A stretch of 64,000 nt of DNA from NCBI GenBank assembly GCA_014584575.1, contig JACTMP010000026.1:62001-126000 (forward strand). Reading direction: 5' to 3'. The notes below the pieces were generated by a model, which was given only the letters and a program-made list of their open reading frames with translations, did no database searches and was not told the DNA's origin. Source of the DNA: Chloroflexota bacterium (GTDB lineage: Bacteria > Chloroflexota > Anaerolineae > Promineifilales > Promineifilaceae). Shown here one piece after another: positions 1-8,167 of the stretch. Positions within the stretch are counted from its first letter, which is position 1; each line of letters opens with the position of its first letter. Both the position numbers and the translations under genes were made by a program.

Positions 1-312
1 TCATAGACCTTCTGCAATCCTTTTTCAGTTTGTACTTTGATGGTGGCGCTCACCCAGATTGGCAGGCCACAAACCACAGAATTTTAGCGAATTTTTCAAA
101 AATGCCATCATCAAACGGCCGTTTCGCCTGCTTTCTCACCCGTAATCACACTGGGAAAGTAATTGATGAGTGGGACGGTACGGCCGTTTTCTCGGCGCCG
201 TTCTGTTGTTATAGTTACGGCTTGAATGGGTGGTTGGTAAGCCCATGACCTGGAGCTTCCGCGGAAGAGCAACCCAAATTTTATAAACAACATTTTGAAA
301 GGGAAGTGATTG
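1..312. other. Left-edge non-coding stretch upstream of the P450 gene
   Basis: I see no convincing gene here. Two copies of ACGGCCGT lie near 114 and 180. A perfect 12-base palindrome, CTTCCGCGGAAG, at 256-267 sits 14 bases ahead of TATAAA (282-287) and could be an operator over the P450 promoter. At the extreme left, reading leftward, AGAAGG followed by ATG at 4-2 could be the start of a divergent gene lying outside the window; this is weak. Confidence 0.4.
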
Positions 313-1689
313 ATGATGAGCAAACAGACACCCCCGCTTGTATCTGGCGCTGTGCCCGGCGCGGGACACGCCATTGAGTTTTATCGGGATCGGCCGGGTC
401 TGATCCGGCGCGGTTTTGCCGAACACGGCAGCGTGTTCGCCATTAAACTGGCTAACCAGAACGTGGCTGTTGTGGTTGGCCCGGAAAATCAAAAACAGTT
501 TTTCATGGAGACAGACAAAAGTCTGAACATCCAGGAACCGTATCGTTTTCTCAAGGCGATGTTTGGTGAGACATTGTTTCTGGCCGATCATGACGAGTAT
601 GTGCGGCAACGGCCGTTTGTGCAGGAAATGTTCAAACGGGAAAAAATGCTGCACTACGTGGACGTGATGCAAGAAGTCATTCAAACCTGGCTGGATGCAT
701 TGGGCGATTCGGGCGAGATGGAATTGACCGGTGAAATCACCCACCTGGTGCAGGAAGTGGCCGGGAACTGCTTTTTGGGCAAAGAGGCGCACCAGGAAAT
801 AGGGCGCGAATTTTGGGAACAATACAAATATCTCAGCCAGGCGCTCGATCCGCTGCTGCCGCCCGATCTGCCCCATCCCAAATTTATCCGCCGCGACCGC
901 GCCAAGACGCGCATGTTGGAGATATTGCAGCCGCTCATTGCCCGCCGCCGCCAGAACCCGGCCGCGTATGATGACTTTTTACAAGACATCATTATGAAAG
1001 AAGACCGGGCAGGCAATCTGATTGAAGAGGAGACGGCGCTGAATATGCTGATCGGCTTTATGTTTGCCGGGCATGAAACGACGGCCGGGCAGGCGGCCTG
1101 GACAATCATTTTGCTGCTGCAAAACCCGGCTTACCTGGAACGGGTGCAGGCGGAAATTGCGCAGGTGGCGCCCTATCCGGTACACATTGACCCGAAGCGT
1201 ATGATCCAGTTGCACCATATTGAGTGGGCGGTGCGCGAGGTGGAACGGCTACGGCCGTCGGCCGATATGCTCATGCGCACCGTGCAGGAAGAAGTGCAAT
1301 TTGGCGATTACGTCATCCCCGCTGGCTGGCTGGTGCAGGTGACGCAGGGCATCGGCCACAAACTGCCCGCTTATTTTGAGCGACCGGAACAGTTTGATCC
1401 GCTGCGTTATGCCCCAGGGCGCGAAGAGGACAAACAGGATCGTTTCCTGCTCTTTGGCTTTGGCGGCGGCGCGCACAAATGCACGGGCATGAATTTTGCC
1501 AACAATGAGATGACACTGATTACGGCGCTGCTTTTCCGCGAATTTGATCTGGAACTGATGACGCCAGACCCGCATGTGGTACAGGGCATGGGCGCAAACC
1601 ATCCTTCAGAGACCGTTGTCCGTTATCGCCGCAAGCAGGCGGCGGCAACGGCCGTACTGCCGGAAATGGCACTGGCAGGTGCAGGATGA
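313..1689 (+). CDS. Cytochrome P450 (CYP51-like class)
   Basis: A 458-residue P450 monooxygenase, which inserts one oxygen atom into a substrate using electrons from a redox partner not encoded nearby. The I-helix oxygen-activation motif is AGHETT, the ExxR of the K helix is EVERLRP, and the heme-thiolate loop is FGFGGGAHKCTG with the Cys ligand. The wording of the heme loop and the I helix recalls CYP51 (sterol 14-demethylase) and other class E bacterial P450s, but the substrate cannot be read from sequence. I see no N-terminal membrane anchor. TTG at 310 and ATGs at 313 and 316 are all possible starts; GGGAAG at 301-306 favours 313. The stop overlaps the ATG of the following SDR gene, so the two are translationally coupled and probably act on the same lipid or isoprenoid substrate. 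Confidence 0.93.
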   Translation: MMSKQTPPLVSGAVPGAGHAIEFYRDRPGLIRRGFAEHGSVFAIKLANQNVAVVVGPENQKQFFMETDKSLNIQEPYRFLKAMFGETLFLADHDEYVRQRPFVQEMFKREKMLHYVDVMQEVIQTWLDALGDSGEMELTGEITHLVQEVAGNCFLGKEAHQEIGREFWEQYKYLSQALDPLLPPDLPHPKFIRRDRAKTRMLEILQPLIARRRQNPAAYDDFLQDIIMKEDRAGNLIEEETALNMLIGFMFAGHETTAGQAAWTIILLLQNPAYLERVQAEIAQVAPYPVHIDPKRMIQLHHIEWAVREVERLRPSADMLMRTVQEEVQFGDYVIPAGWLVQVTQGIGHKLPAYFERPEQFDPLRYAPGREEDKQDRFLLFGFGGGAHKCTGMNFANNEMTLITALLFREFDLELMTPDPHVVQGMGANHPSETVVRYRRKQAAATAVLPEMALAGAG

Positions 1690-2591
1690 GCAAAAACTGG
1701 AAACCATTGGTAATGGCAGGGACGGTGGTGGGGGCGACGGCCGTGTACCTGTGGCAGCAAAAACAGAAACGGGCGGGGGAGACGGCCGTGCAGCCACCCT
1801 TTAGCCAGCAATACGGCCCTTGGGCCATCGTTACCGGCGCGGCCCGCAAAGAGGGCATCGGCTACGGCTTTGCCCGGCATCTGGCGGGGCGGCATCTCAA
1901 TCTGGTGCTGGTGGATGTATTGGGTGATGAACTGGCCGCCCGCGCCGGCGAACTGCGCCAGAAATATCACGTGAAGGTGGAAACGGTGACGCTGGATTTG
2001 GGCAAACCGGACTTTTTACCGGCGCTGCAAGCCGTTACCGACAAACTGGAAATCGGCCTGCTGGTGTGTAACCACATGTTCACACCCAAAGATACGCCGC
2101 CCATCTTGCAAATGGACTTAGACACGCACCATGCCATGCTGGACATTAACGCCCGCGCTTATACGACGTTGGTGCATGGGTACGGCCGTCAGATGGTAGC
2201 CCAAAATCACGGCGGCATCATCATCGTCTCCTCCCAGGCCGGGCTGCGCGGCACGCCCTATACCGGCGCGTACTCGGCCAACAAAGCGTTCCAGATGATG
2301 TTGGGCGAATCGCTCTGGTATGAACTGCGGGACACCAACGTGGATGTGCTGGTGCTGGCCCCCGGCCTGACCAACACGCAGGGTGATGCCCTGGCCGATT
2401 ATCCCCAGATCATGCTCATGGAAGTAGACCCGGTGGTGAAGGAAACGCTGGACGGCTTGGGGAGAAAACACCTGATCATCCCCGGCCCGGTCAACAAACT
2501 ATTCAACTTTGCCACCACGCACCTGATGACCCGCCAGCAAGCCCTGATTACCAACGGCGACTTCATGGCAAAAGGGCTGCGCAAGAGTTAA
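1686..2591 (+). CDS. Short-chain dehydrogenase/reductase with N-terminal membrane anchor
   Basis: A 301-residue classical SDR. An N-terminal hydrophobic segment (about residues 8-22) is followed by a Rossmann fold with the cofactor motif TGAARKEGIG (about 55-64), the catalytic Ser in IIIVSSQAG and the Tyr/Lys pair YSANK. The anchor plus SDR layout resembles microsomal 3-ketoacyl-CoA reductase/17-beta-hydroxysteroid dehydrogenase 12. It would oxidise or reduce a hydroxyl/keto group with NAD(P)H at the membrane. It overlaps the P450 stop by four bases, which argues for coordinated oxidation of one substrate. The exact reaction is unknown. Confidence 0.9.
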   Translation: MSKNWKPLVMAGTVVGATAVYLWQQKQKRAGETAVQPPFSQQYGPWAIVTGAARKEGIGYGFARHLAGRHLNLVLVDVLGDELAARAGELRQKYHVKVETVTLDLGKPDFLPALQAVTDKLEIGLLVCNHMFTPKDTPPILQMDLDTHHAMLDINARAYTTLVHGYGRQMVAQNHGGIIIVSSQAGLRGTPYTGAYSANKAFQMMLGESLWYELRDTNVDVLVLAPGLTNTQGDALADYPQIMLMEVDPVVKETLDGLGRKHLIIPGPVNKLFNFATTHLMTRQQALITNGDFMAKGLRKS

Positions 2592-2612
2592 AGGCGCTGT
2601 CAAGAATAGACT

Positions 2613-2687
2613 GCGGATTTTTACGGATACGGCGGATTAACGCGGATAATAAATCCGTGTTAATCCGCCGTGTCCGTGTTTTTCCGC
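2613..2687. repeat. Long imperfect palindrome after the P450-SDR pair
   Basis: Arms beginning GCGGATTTTTACGGATACGG and ending in the complementary CCGTGTTTTTCCGC pair over about 33 bases around a short AT-rich centre at about 2648. The sequence is built of repeats of the word ACGGAT. It can act as a transcript end or a mobile palindrome. It belongs to the same general class as the other junction palindromes here, with a different word. Confidence 0.7.
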
Positions 2688-2709
2688 ACAACCATTTTGC
2701 AAAATCCAG

Positions 2710-2747
2710 TTGAAATGCAAAACCAATAAGCCTATAATTGGCTTATT
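2710..2747 (+). promoter_or_regulatory. Sigma70-type promoter with overlapping operator for the Lrp gene
   Basis: TTGAAA at 2710-2715 and TATAAT at 2733-2738 are separated by 17 bases. The -10 box is the centre of a perfect inverted repeat, AATAAGCC (2725-2732) and GGCTTATT (2740-2747). A bound dimer would cover the -10, the expected design for autorepression by the adjacent Lrp/AsnC regulator. Confidence 0.65.
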
Positions 2748-2779
2748 ATTACAACTCGATTCGCAAAAGTGGTTATAAA

Positions 2780-3259
2780 ATGGAAATAGAACTGGATGAC
2801 GTTGATCGGGTGCTGTTGGCTTCATTGCAAGCGGATGCACGCATCACCAATACGGAACTGGCCCGCCGCGTTGAACTTTCCCCCCCTGGCCTGCAAAAGC
2901 GACTGAAAAAGCTGGAAGACGCCGGCGTAATTGCCCAATACGTGACCCTGGTGAACCGGGAGGCGCTGGGTTTTGACATGCTGTGTTATGTGCAGGTGAC
3001 GCTGCAACGGCATGAGCCTACGGCCGTGTCCAACTTCCGAGAAGCCGTCCAACGTATGCCCGAAGTGCTGGAATGTTATCACCTGACGGGTGAATATGAT
3101 TACCTGCTCAAAGTGATCCTGCGTAACCGTCGCCACCTGGAACAATTTTTACTGGAAACGCTCACCCCCGTGCCCGGCATGGACAAAATCCGTACCAGCC
3201 TGGTGCTGAGCGAGATTAAAACGACAACGGCCGTGCCGCTGAACGGGGTAATTGAGTAA
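2780..3259 (+). CDS. Lrp/AsnC-family transcriptional regulator
   Basis: A 159-residue regulator. The N-terminal winged helix-turn-helix carries LDDVDRVLLASLQADARITNTE and the recognition-helix region LARRVELSPPGLQKRLKKLE. The C-terminal RAM/AsnC ligand domain contains YHLTGEYDYLLKV, typical of amino-acid-sensing feast/famine proteins. A TTG further upstream (2738) is in frame but lies inside the promoter, so ATG 2780 is preferred. The gene directly precedes the aminotransferase-hpd-hmgA set, so control of tyrosine or other amino-acid catabolism is the natural guess. The stop codon lies in the left arm of a junction palindrome. Confidence 0.9.
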   Translation: MEIELDDVDRVLLASLQADARITNTELARRVELSPPGLQKRLKKLEDAGVIAQYVTLVNREALGFDMLCYVQVTLQRHEPTAVSNFREAVQRMPEVLECYHLTGEYDYLLKVILRNRRHLEQFLLETLTPVPGMDKIRTSLVLSEIKTTTAVPLNGVIE

Positions 3260-3297
3260 TTGCGTAATTACGCAATTGCCCAGTTACCCAATTACCT
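3247..3297. repeat. Junction palindrome, GTAATTG-word family (copy 1)
   Basis: Arms of GGTAATTGAGTAATTGCG and its near complement surround the central palindrome GCGTAATTACGC (3262-3273). It contains the Lrp stop codon and ends 3 bases before the aminotransferase start. Related copies lie at 8789-8830 and 11314-11349. Confidence 0.7.
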
Positions 3298-3300
3298 CCC

Positions 3301-4539
3301 ATGATCCTCACCCAAACTCCAGAACCCCTTTTAGCCCACTGGACTCAGTCCATGCAGCGTTCTGTGCTGCGGCAGATGATTGCCGTCGTGTCGCGCCCCG
3401 GTATTTTGTCTTTTGCCGGGGGGCTGCCCGACCCGGCGCTGTTTCCAACAACCGATTATGCTGCCGCTTTGAGTCACGTACTGGCCACCGACCCGAAGGC
3501 GCTGCAATACGGGATGCCGTATGCGCCGTTGAAACGACACATTGTGCAGTTGATGGCGTTGCGCGGCGTGGCCTGCACCGAGGAGCAAATTTTTCTGACC
3601 ACCGGTGCACAGCAGGGATTAGACGTGCTGGCGCGGCTGTTTCTCGATCCGGGCGGCGCGGTGATGTTTGAGGAACTGGTTTATACCGGGGCGCAGCAGG
3701 TGGTGGCCCCATTTTTGCCCCATATTCTCCCCGTTTCCACTGACCTGGCGGAAGGGATGGATGTGGATGAGGTGGAAGGGTATTTGTCCGGTGGGGTACG
3801 GCCGTCTTTCGTCTACACCATCCCCGACGCCCACAACCCGCTGGGGGTGAGCATGAGCCAGGCGCGCCGCGAACGGCTGGTGGAACTGGCGCTGGCTTAC
3901 AATGTGCCGATTATTGAGGATGATCCCTATGGGTTGTTGCAATATGGAGATTGGAGATTGGAGAATAGAGATTGGGGCGAATCTCCAATCTCTATTCTCC
4001 AATCTCTTCCCCTTCGCGCCCTCAACGATTCGCACGTCTTTTACCTGGGTTCCTTCTCCAAAATCATGGCCCCTTCGCTGCGGCTGGGCTGGATTGTGGC
4101 TCCGGAGGGGATGGTCGCCAAAATTGGGGTGGTGAAGGAAGCGGCCGATCTGGAATCGTCGGCGCTGACGCAGCGAGCGGTGGCAGCGTATCTGGACGCC
4201 GGTCATTTGCCGGGGCATCTGGCGCGGTTGCGGGAGGAGTACGGCCGTCGCCGGGATGCCATGCTGGCCGCCCTTTACCGCTATTTCCCCGCCGAATCCC
4301 GTTGGACGGAACCGCAGGGTGGTATGTTCATTTGGGTGGAACTGCCGGAAGAAATGGACGCAGCCGCCTTGTTAGAAATGGCGATTGCCCAGGAAAATAT
4401 CGCTTTCATCCCCGGCCACGCCTTCACCGTGCCCGGCCGCCACATCCACAACTGTATGCGCCTCAACTTCTCCAACTGTTCGGAGGAGATGATTGAAGAC
4501 GGAATTAAACGTTTAGCCAGAGTAATCAACAACTGTTAA
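3301..4539 (+). CDS. PLP-dependent aminotransferase class I/II (aromatic or 2-aminoadipate type)
   Basis: A 412-residue fold-type I aminotransferase, moving an amino group between an amino acid and a 2-oxo acid. Visible marks are FAGGLPDPALFP, the cofactor pocket TTGAQQGLD, the Asn/Asp/Tyr region PDAHNPLG and IIEDDPYG, and the PLP lysine in YLGSFSKIMAPSLRLGW. The family includes LysN and MocR-like aromatic aminotransferases. Placement just ahead of hpd and hmgA suggests tyrosine to 4-hydroxyphenylpyruvate. Unusual: between DDPYGLLQYG and VFYLGSFSK lie about 20 extra residues (from DWRLENRDW to ISILQSLP) encoded by a junction-type palindrome (3954-4006). The frame stays open and all catalytic motifs remain, so the enzyme may tolerate the insert as a surface loop. 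Confidence 0.9.
   Translation: MILTQTPEPLLAHWTQSMQRSVLRQMIAVVSRPGILSFAGGLPDPALFPTTDYAAALSHVLATDPKALQYGMPYAPLKRHIVQLMALRGVACTEEQIFLTTGAQQGLDVLARLFLDPGGAVMFEELVYTGAQQVVAPFLPHILPVSTDLAEGMDVDEVEGYLSGGVRPSFVYTIPDAHNPLGVSMSQARRERLVELALAYNVPIIEDDPYGLLQYGDWRLENRDWGESPISILQSLPLRALNDSHVFYLGSFSKIMAPSLRLGWIVAPEGMVAKIGVVKEAADLESSALTQRAVAAYLDAGHLPGHLARLREEYGRRRDAMLAALYRYFPAESRWTEPQGGMFIWVELPEEMDAAALLEMAIAQENIAFIPGHAFTVPGRHIHNCMRLNFSNCSEEMIEDGIKRLARVINNC
3954..4006. repeat. GAGATTG-word palindrome inside the aminotransferase gene
   Basis: A perfect 22-base inverted repeat (3954-3975 and 3985-4006) around a 9-base loop, built from the words GAGATTG and GGAGAAT. The same word family makes the intergenic palindromes near 7354, 16013, 22632 and 23698. 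Here it is in frame and translated. Confidence 0.85.
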
Positions 4540-4575
4540 TGGTCAATGGTCAATGGTTATTGACAATTGACCATT
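4538..4575. repeat. Junction palindrome, GGTCAAT-word family (copy 1)
   Basis: Tandem GGTCAAT words (4541-4554) face the complementary AATTGACCATT (4565-4575). The right arm can pair with either tandem unit. It fills the gap between the aminotransferase stop and the hpd ribosome binding site. The related copy is at 38151-38192. Confidence 0.65.
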
Positions 4576-4591
4576 CAAAAGGAGTCCCGCT

Positions 4592-5698
4592 ATGTCTGAA
4601 GATTTTTTACCCATTAAGGGCATGGATCACGTGGAGTTTTACGTGGGTAATGCCAAACAGTCTGCGCATTATTACCGCACCGGTATGGGATTTACCAACA
4701 CCGCTTACAGTGGGCTGGAAACGGGCAACCGGCACACGGCGTCCTACGTGATGGAGCAGGGCAAAATCCGGCTGGTGCTGACGACGGCGCTGGGGCCAGA
4801 CCACCCGGTGAGCCGCCACACCTACCTGCACGGGGATGGGGTGGCGGTGATTGCCATGGAGGTGCCGGACGCCGCCAGCGCCTACGCGGAATCTACCAAA
4901 CGGGGGGCGACGGGGGCAATTGCGCCGACGGCCGTTGAAGATGACCATGGCGTCTTCCGCTATTCGGCCATTCGCTGCTATGGGGACACCATCATCAAGT
5001 TCGTGGATCGTTCCGGTTATCGCGGCCCATTTGCACCTGGTTACGCAGCCAGGAATGGGGCGAATGGGCAGAATGGGCGGCACAAAGGCGTTGGTCTGGC
5101 TTCCATTGACCATATGGTGGGCAACGTGGAACTGGGCGCGATGAACCGTTGGGTCGAATTCTTTGCCCACACCATGGGTTTCAGCCAGCTTTTGCACTTT
5201 GATGACAAGGACATCTCCACCGAATACTCCGCTCTCATGTCCAAAGTGATGCAAAACGGCAACGGCAAGATCAAATTTCCCATCAACGAGCCGGCCGAAG
5301 GCAAGAAAAAGTCCCAGATTCAGGAGTACCTGGATTATTACTACGGCCCTGGCGTGCAGCACATCGCCTGCACCACCGGCAACATCATCGAAACGGTGAC
5401 GCAGCTTCAGGAGAATGGCATCGAGTTCCTGCGTGTACCCACCACTTACTACGAAGTGCTGGAAGAGCGCGTGGGCAAGATCAATGAGCCGGTGGACAAA
5501 CTGGCCGAACTGGGCATTTTGGTAGATCGGGACGAGGAAGGTTATCTGCTGCAAATTTTCACCAAACCGGTGGAAGACCGCCCCACCGTCTTTTATGAAA
5601 TCATCGAACGCCACGGCTCACGCGGCTTCGGCAAAGGCAACTTCAAAGCTCTCTTTGAATCCATCGAACGCGAACAAGCGCTAAGAGGCAATTTGTAA
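4592..5698 (+). CDS. hpd: 4-hydroxyphenylpyruvate dioxygenase
   Basis: A 368-residue non-heme iron enzyme that converts 4-hydroxyphenylpyruvate to homogentisate, the second step of tyrosine breakdown. Two vicinal-oxygen-chelate halves are seen: an N-terminal one starting MDHVEFYVGNAKQ and a catalytic one starting SIDHMVGNV. The three iron ligands are the His of SIDH, the His of GVQHIA and the Glu of FYEIIE. The C-terminal helix signature GSRGFGKGNFKALFESIE is intact. AAGGAG lies 8 bases before the ATG. It stands between the aminotransferase and hmgA, giving tyrosine to maleylacetoacetate in three steps; no isomerase or fumarylacetoacetase is in the window. Confidence 0.97.
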   Translation: MSEDFLPIKGMDHVEFYVGNAKQSAHYYRTGMGFTNTAYSGLETGNRHTASYVMEQGKIRLVLTTALGPDHPVSRHTYLHGDGVAVIAMEVPDAASAYAESTKRGATGAIAPTAVEDDHGVFRYSAIRCYGDTIIKFVDRSGYRGPFAPGYAARNGANGQNGRHKGVGLASIDHMVGNVELGAMNRWVEFFAHTMGFSQLLHFDDKDISTEYSALMSKVMQNGNGKIKFPINEPAEGKKKSQIQEYLDYYYGPGVQHIACTTGNIIETVTQLQENGIEFLRVPTTYYEVLEERVGKINEPVDKLAELGILVDRDEEGYLLQIFTKPVEDRPTVFYEIIERHGSRGFGKGNFKALFESIEREQALRGNL

Positions 5699-6173
5699 TT
5701 AACCACGGATGGGACGGATTGAACTGATAAGGACGGATCAAAGAGATGTTACACGAGGAATTGACGGGCAAAATTTTGAAGGCTTTTTTTGATGTGTACA
5801 ACATACTGGGACATGGGTTTCTGGAAAAGGTGTATGAAAACGCGCTGAAAATCAAGCTCGAAAGTTTGGGGTTGTTTGTGGAACAGCAGAAACCCATCAA
5901 GGTTTATTTTCAAGGCCAGTGTGTGGGTGAGTATTTTGCTGATTTACTGGTAAATGGTCTGGTAATCCTGGAACTAAAAGAGGCTGAACATATTTCTCCC
6001 ACACATGTGCCCCAATTGTTGCATTATCTAAAAGCGACTGATGTGGAGGTGGGGTTACTCTTAAACTTTGGCCTGGAACCTGAATTCAAGCGTTTGCTTT
6101 TTACCAATGATCGCAAATGACCCGCTAAAAAATCCGTTTCAACCCGTTCCATCCGTTAAATCAGTGGTTAATT
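5697..6173 (+). mobile_element. Inverted-repeat-bounded element carrying a GxxExxY gene
   Basis: The left end begins AATTAACCACGGATGGGACG (5697 on) and the right end, read on the other strand, begins AATTAACCAC, then nine extra bases, then GGATGGAACGGGTTGAA. The ends are thus inverted repeats of about 30 bases with one gap. They enclose a single ORF (5746-6120). The left end overlaps the hpd stop codon and the right end stops a few bases before the hmgA ribosome binding site, so the element splits the tyrosine operon without breaking either gene. I see no transposase, so it would have to be mobilised in trans. Confidence 0.65.
5746..6120 (+). CDS. GxxExxY-family protein
   Basis: A 124-residue protein with the family-defining motif GFLEKVYENAL (G-x-x-E-x-x-Y), followed by QKPIKVYFQGQCVGEYFADLLV and ILELKEAEHISPTHVPQLLHYLK. 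The D...E-x-K pattern (FADLLVNGLVILELKEAE) resembles a PD-(D/E)xK nuclease core, and this family has been grouped with such nucleases, but no activity is established to my knowledge. It contains no ACGGCCGT and sits between inverted repeats, so it is probably cargo or the driver of a small mobile element. Confidence 0.85.
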   Translation: MLHEELTGKILKAFFDVYNILGHGFLEKVYENALKIKLESLGLFVEQQKPIKVYFQGQCVGEYFADLLVNGLVILELKEAEHISPTHVPQLLHYLKATDVEVGLLLNFGLEPEFKRLLFTNDRK

Positions 6174-6185
6174 CCTGGAGGTTAT

Positions 6186-7346
6186 ATGACGTACTATTAT
6201 AAGTTGGGAGAGGTACCGCAGAAGCGGCATGTGCAGTTTCGGCAGGCCGATGGGTCGTTGTATTATGAGGAGGTGATGGGGATTCATGGTTTTGCCGGGA
6301 TTCAGTCTATTTTGTACCACATCTATCCCCCAACGGCCGTGCGCCGCATTGAAACCGGCATCTCCACCTGCATCGAGTACGTGGACGGCCATCCCCTTAA
6401 ACACCGCCACTTAAAGTCCGCGCCGCTGCCAGAGGGGGGGGATGCAATAGACGGCCGTGTCCCCCTCATGGGTAACAACGACGTAGTGCTGTACGTGGCC
6501 CGTCCCGACAAACCGATGGATTACTGGTACAAATTCGCGCACGGCGACGACGTGCTTTTCATCCACGACGGCACAGGCGTGTTGGAGAGCCAGTTTGGGC
6601 TGCTGCCCTATCGCCCCGGTGACTACCTGGTCATCCCCACCGGCGTCATCTGGCGGCTGCTGCCGGATGCGGGCGTAGAGCAGCGGATGTTAGTGGTGGA
6701 AAGCTACGGCCACGTCACCCCGCCCAAACGGTATATCAACAACTACGGCCAATTTCTGGAACACTCGCCCTACTGTGAACGCGACATCCGCACCCCGGAA
6801 CGGCTGGTAACACGCAACGAAAAGGGCGAGTTTGAAATCCGCGTCAAGGCGCGCAACCTGATCACCCGTTTCATCTATGATCATCACCCGCTGGATGTGG
6901 TGGGGTGGGACGGCCATCTCTGGCCGTTTGCCTTCAACATTGAAGATTTTGAACCTATTACCGGCCGGATTCATCAGCCGCCGCCTGTGCATCAGACCTT
7001 TGACGGCCCCGGCTACGTGTTGTGTTCCTTTGTGCCCCGCCTGTTTGATTACCACCCCCAGGCCATCCCCGCACCGTACAACCACTCCAATGTGGACTCC
7101 GATGAGGTGTTGTATTACGTAGAGGGTAACTTCATGTCCCGCAAAGGGATCGAACGCGCCTCACTGACCATTCATCCCAACGGCATCCCGCACGGTCCCC
7201 ATCCCGGCACCTATGAAGGCTCCATCGGCAAAAAAGAGACCCACGAATTGGCCGTGATGGTAGACACTTTCGCTCCTCTCAAACTGACCCGGCAGGCGCT
7301 GGAAATGGAAGATGTACAGTACGCCTATAGTTGGGTTGAGGATTAG
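6186..7346 (+). CDS. hmgA: Homogentisate 1,2-dioxygenase
   Basis: A 386-residue non-heme iron dioxygenase that opens the aromatic ring of homogentisate to maleylacetoacetate. The C-terminal cupin holds the active site: HSNVDSDEVLYYVEGNF and HPNGIPHGPHPGTYEGS supply the His/Glu ligands, and HQTFDGPGYVLCSFVPR precedes them. It is slightly shorter than the roughly 430-residue proteobacterial and human forms, as is common in other phyla. CTGGAG lies 7-12 bases before the ATG. It is the last recognisable step of the tyrosine set. Confidence 0.95.
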   Translation: MTYYYKLGEVPQKRHVQFRQADGSLYYEEVMGIHGFAGIQSILYHIYPPTAVRRIETGISTCIEYVDGHPLKHRHLKSAPLPEGGDAIDGRVPLMGNNDVVLYVARPDKPMDYWYKFAHGDDVLFIHDGTGVLESQFGLLPYRPGDYLVIPTGVIWRLLPDAGVEQRMLVVESYGHVTPPKRYINNYGQFLEHSPYCERDIRTPERLVTRNEKGEFEIRVKARNLITRFIYDHHPLDVVGWDGHLWPFAFNIEDFEPITGRIHQPPPVHQTFDGPGYVLCSFVPRLFDYHPQAIPAPYNHSNVDSDEVLYYVEGNFMSRKGIERASLTIHPNGIPHGPHPGTYEGSIGKKETHELAVMVDTFAPLKLTRQALEMEDVQYAYSWVED

Positions 7347-7353
7347 AAATTGG

Positions 7354-7414
7354 GATTAGAGATTGGAGATTGGAGATTAGAGATTAGAGATTCACCAATC
7401 TCCAATCTCTAATC
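7354..7414. repeat. Junction palindrome, GAGATTG-word family
   Basis: A 20-base perfect stem (7354-7373 with 7395-7414) whose arms are tandem GATTAGA/GATTGGA heptamers. It begins 8 bases after the hmgA stop, where a terminator would be expected, but there is no T-tract. Confidence 0.75.
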
Positions 7415-7506
7415 TCCAGTCTCTTCCTTGCAGGTCAATTCTTGTAGCCTCATAGATAGTTTGTTATCTTTACTGCCTGAGAAAACAAAAAGGCAGGCAA
7501 TTCCGC

Positions 7507-8163
7507 ATGAGGACCGTTTTTAGTTTTTTATTATTGCTATTGGTCATCTTCGTAGTGGGGCTTTTGTGTCTGGCCGTGATTCTTGGCTGGTCGGTAGGGG
7601 TGGGCTGGCTGCTCATCAAGGTAACGCCATTTACGCTGTTTGAAGCTACGTTGCTGGTGATGATCGCCTCTATCGTTATTGGGTATGGCGCTATCAAAGT
7701 GCTGACGACCAATGTGACGGCGCCTTCATCTTCACCCTATTTCCCACCCCCGCTTGAAGACGAGTCGGCGCCGATTCCAACGCAGCGGTTCTATAAATCG
7801 GAAGCGCAAAAGACCAATGAAGCCTGGTTCCGTTATGAAATGGCGAATGCCATCTATTGGGACTTTGACGATGATGACGACATTAACACGAGCATGAGTG
7901 AAACCGAGATGAAGGAATTGGCGATCCGGCTGTCGGACGTGTTGGTGGGTGCATTAAAAAGCCAAAAGCCCAAACGGGGCGGGCGGCTGCGGGTGACGGT
8001 GACGCAGATGAAGAAGCAAATGGACAAGATGGGCCAACGGCCGTATGACGATGACATCATGCTCACGGCCGTAACCAGCATCAACGAAATGTTCGATTAC
8101 GATGAATCACTGGCGGAAATTGCCCAGGGACAAACCTGGGATGAAATGGCTGAAGACTGGTAA
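7507..8163 (+). CDS. Membrane protein of unknown function
   Basis: A 218-residue protein I do not recognise. Two hydrophobic segments near the N-terminus (about residues 5-33 and 40-66) are followed by a Pro/Ser-rich stretch and an acidic cytoplasmic part with runs such as DFDDDDDI and a helical region rich in Met and Lys (TQMKKQMDKMGQRPYDDD). It lies 4 bases ahead of the flavin reductase start, so the two are likely cotranscribed. Two ACGGCCGT octamers lie in the last 130 bases. Confidence 0.75.
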   Translation: MRTVFSFLLLLLVIFVVGLLCLAVILGWSVGVGWLLIKVTPFTLFEATLLVMIASIVIGYGAIKVLTTNVTAPSSSPYFPPPLEDESAPIPTQRFYKSEAQKTNEAWFRYEMANAIYWDFDDDDDINTSMSETEMKELAIRLSDVLVGALKSQKPKRGGRLRVTVTQMKKQMDKMGQRPYDDDIMLTAVTSINEMFDYDESLAEIAQGQTWDEMAEDW

Positions 8164-8167
8164 AGAT

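Noticed and set aside
30..248. 72-codon open frame at the left edge
   Set aside because: No ribosome binding site, no recognisable motif, and it spans the probable regulatory region of the P450 gene.
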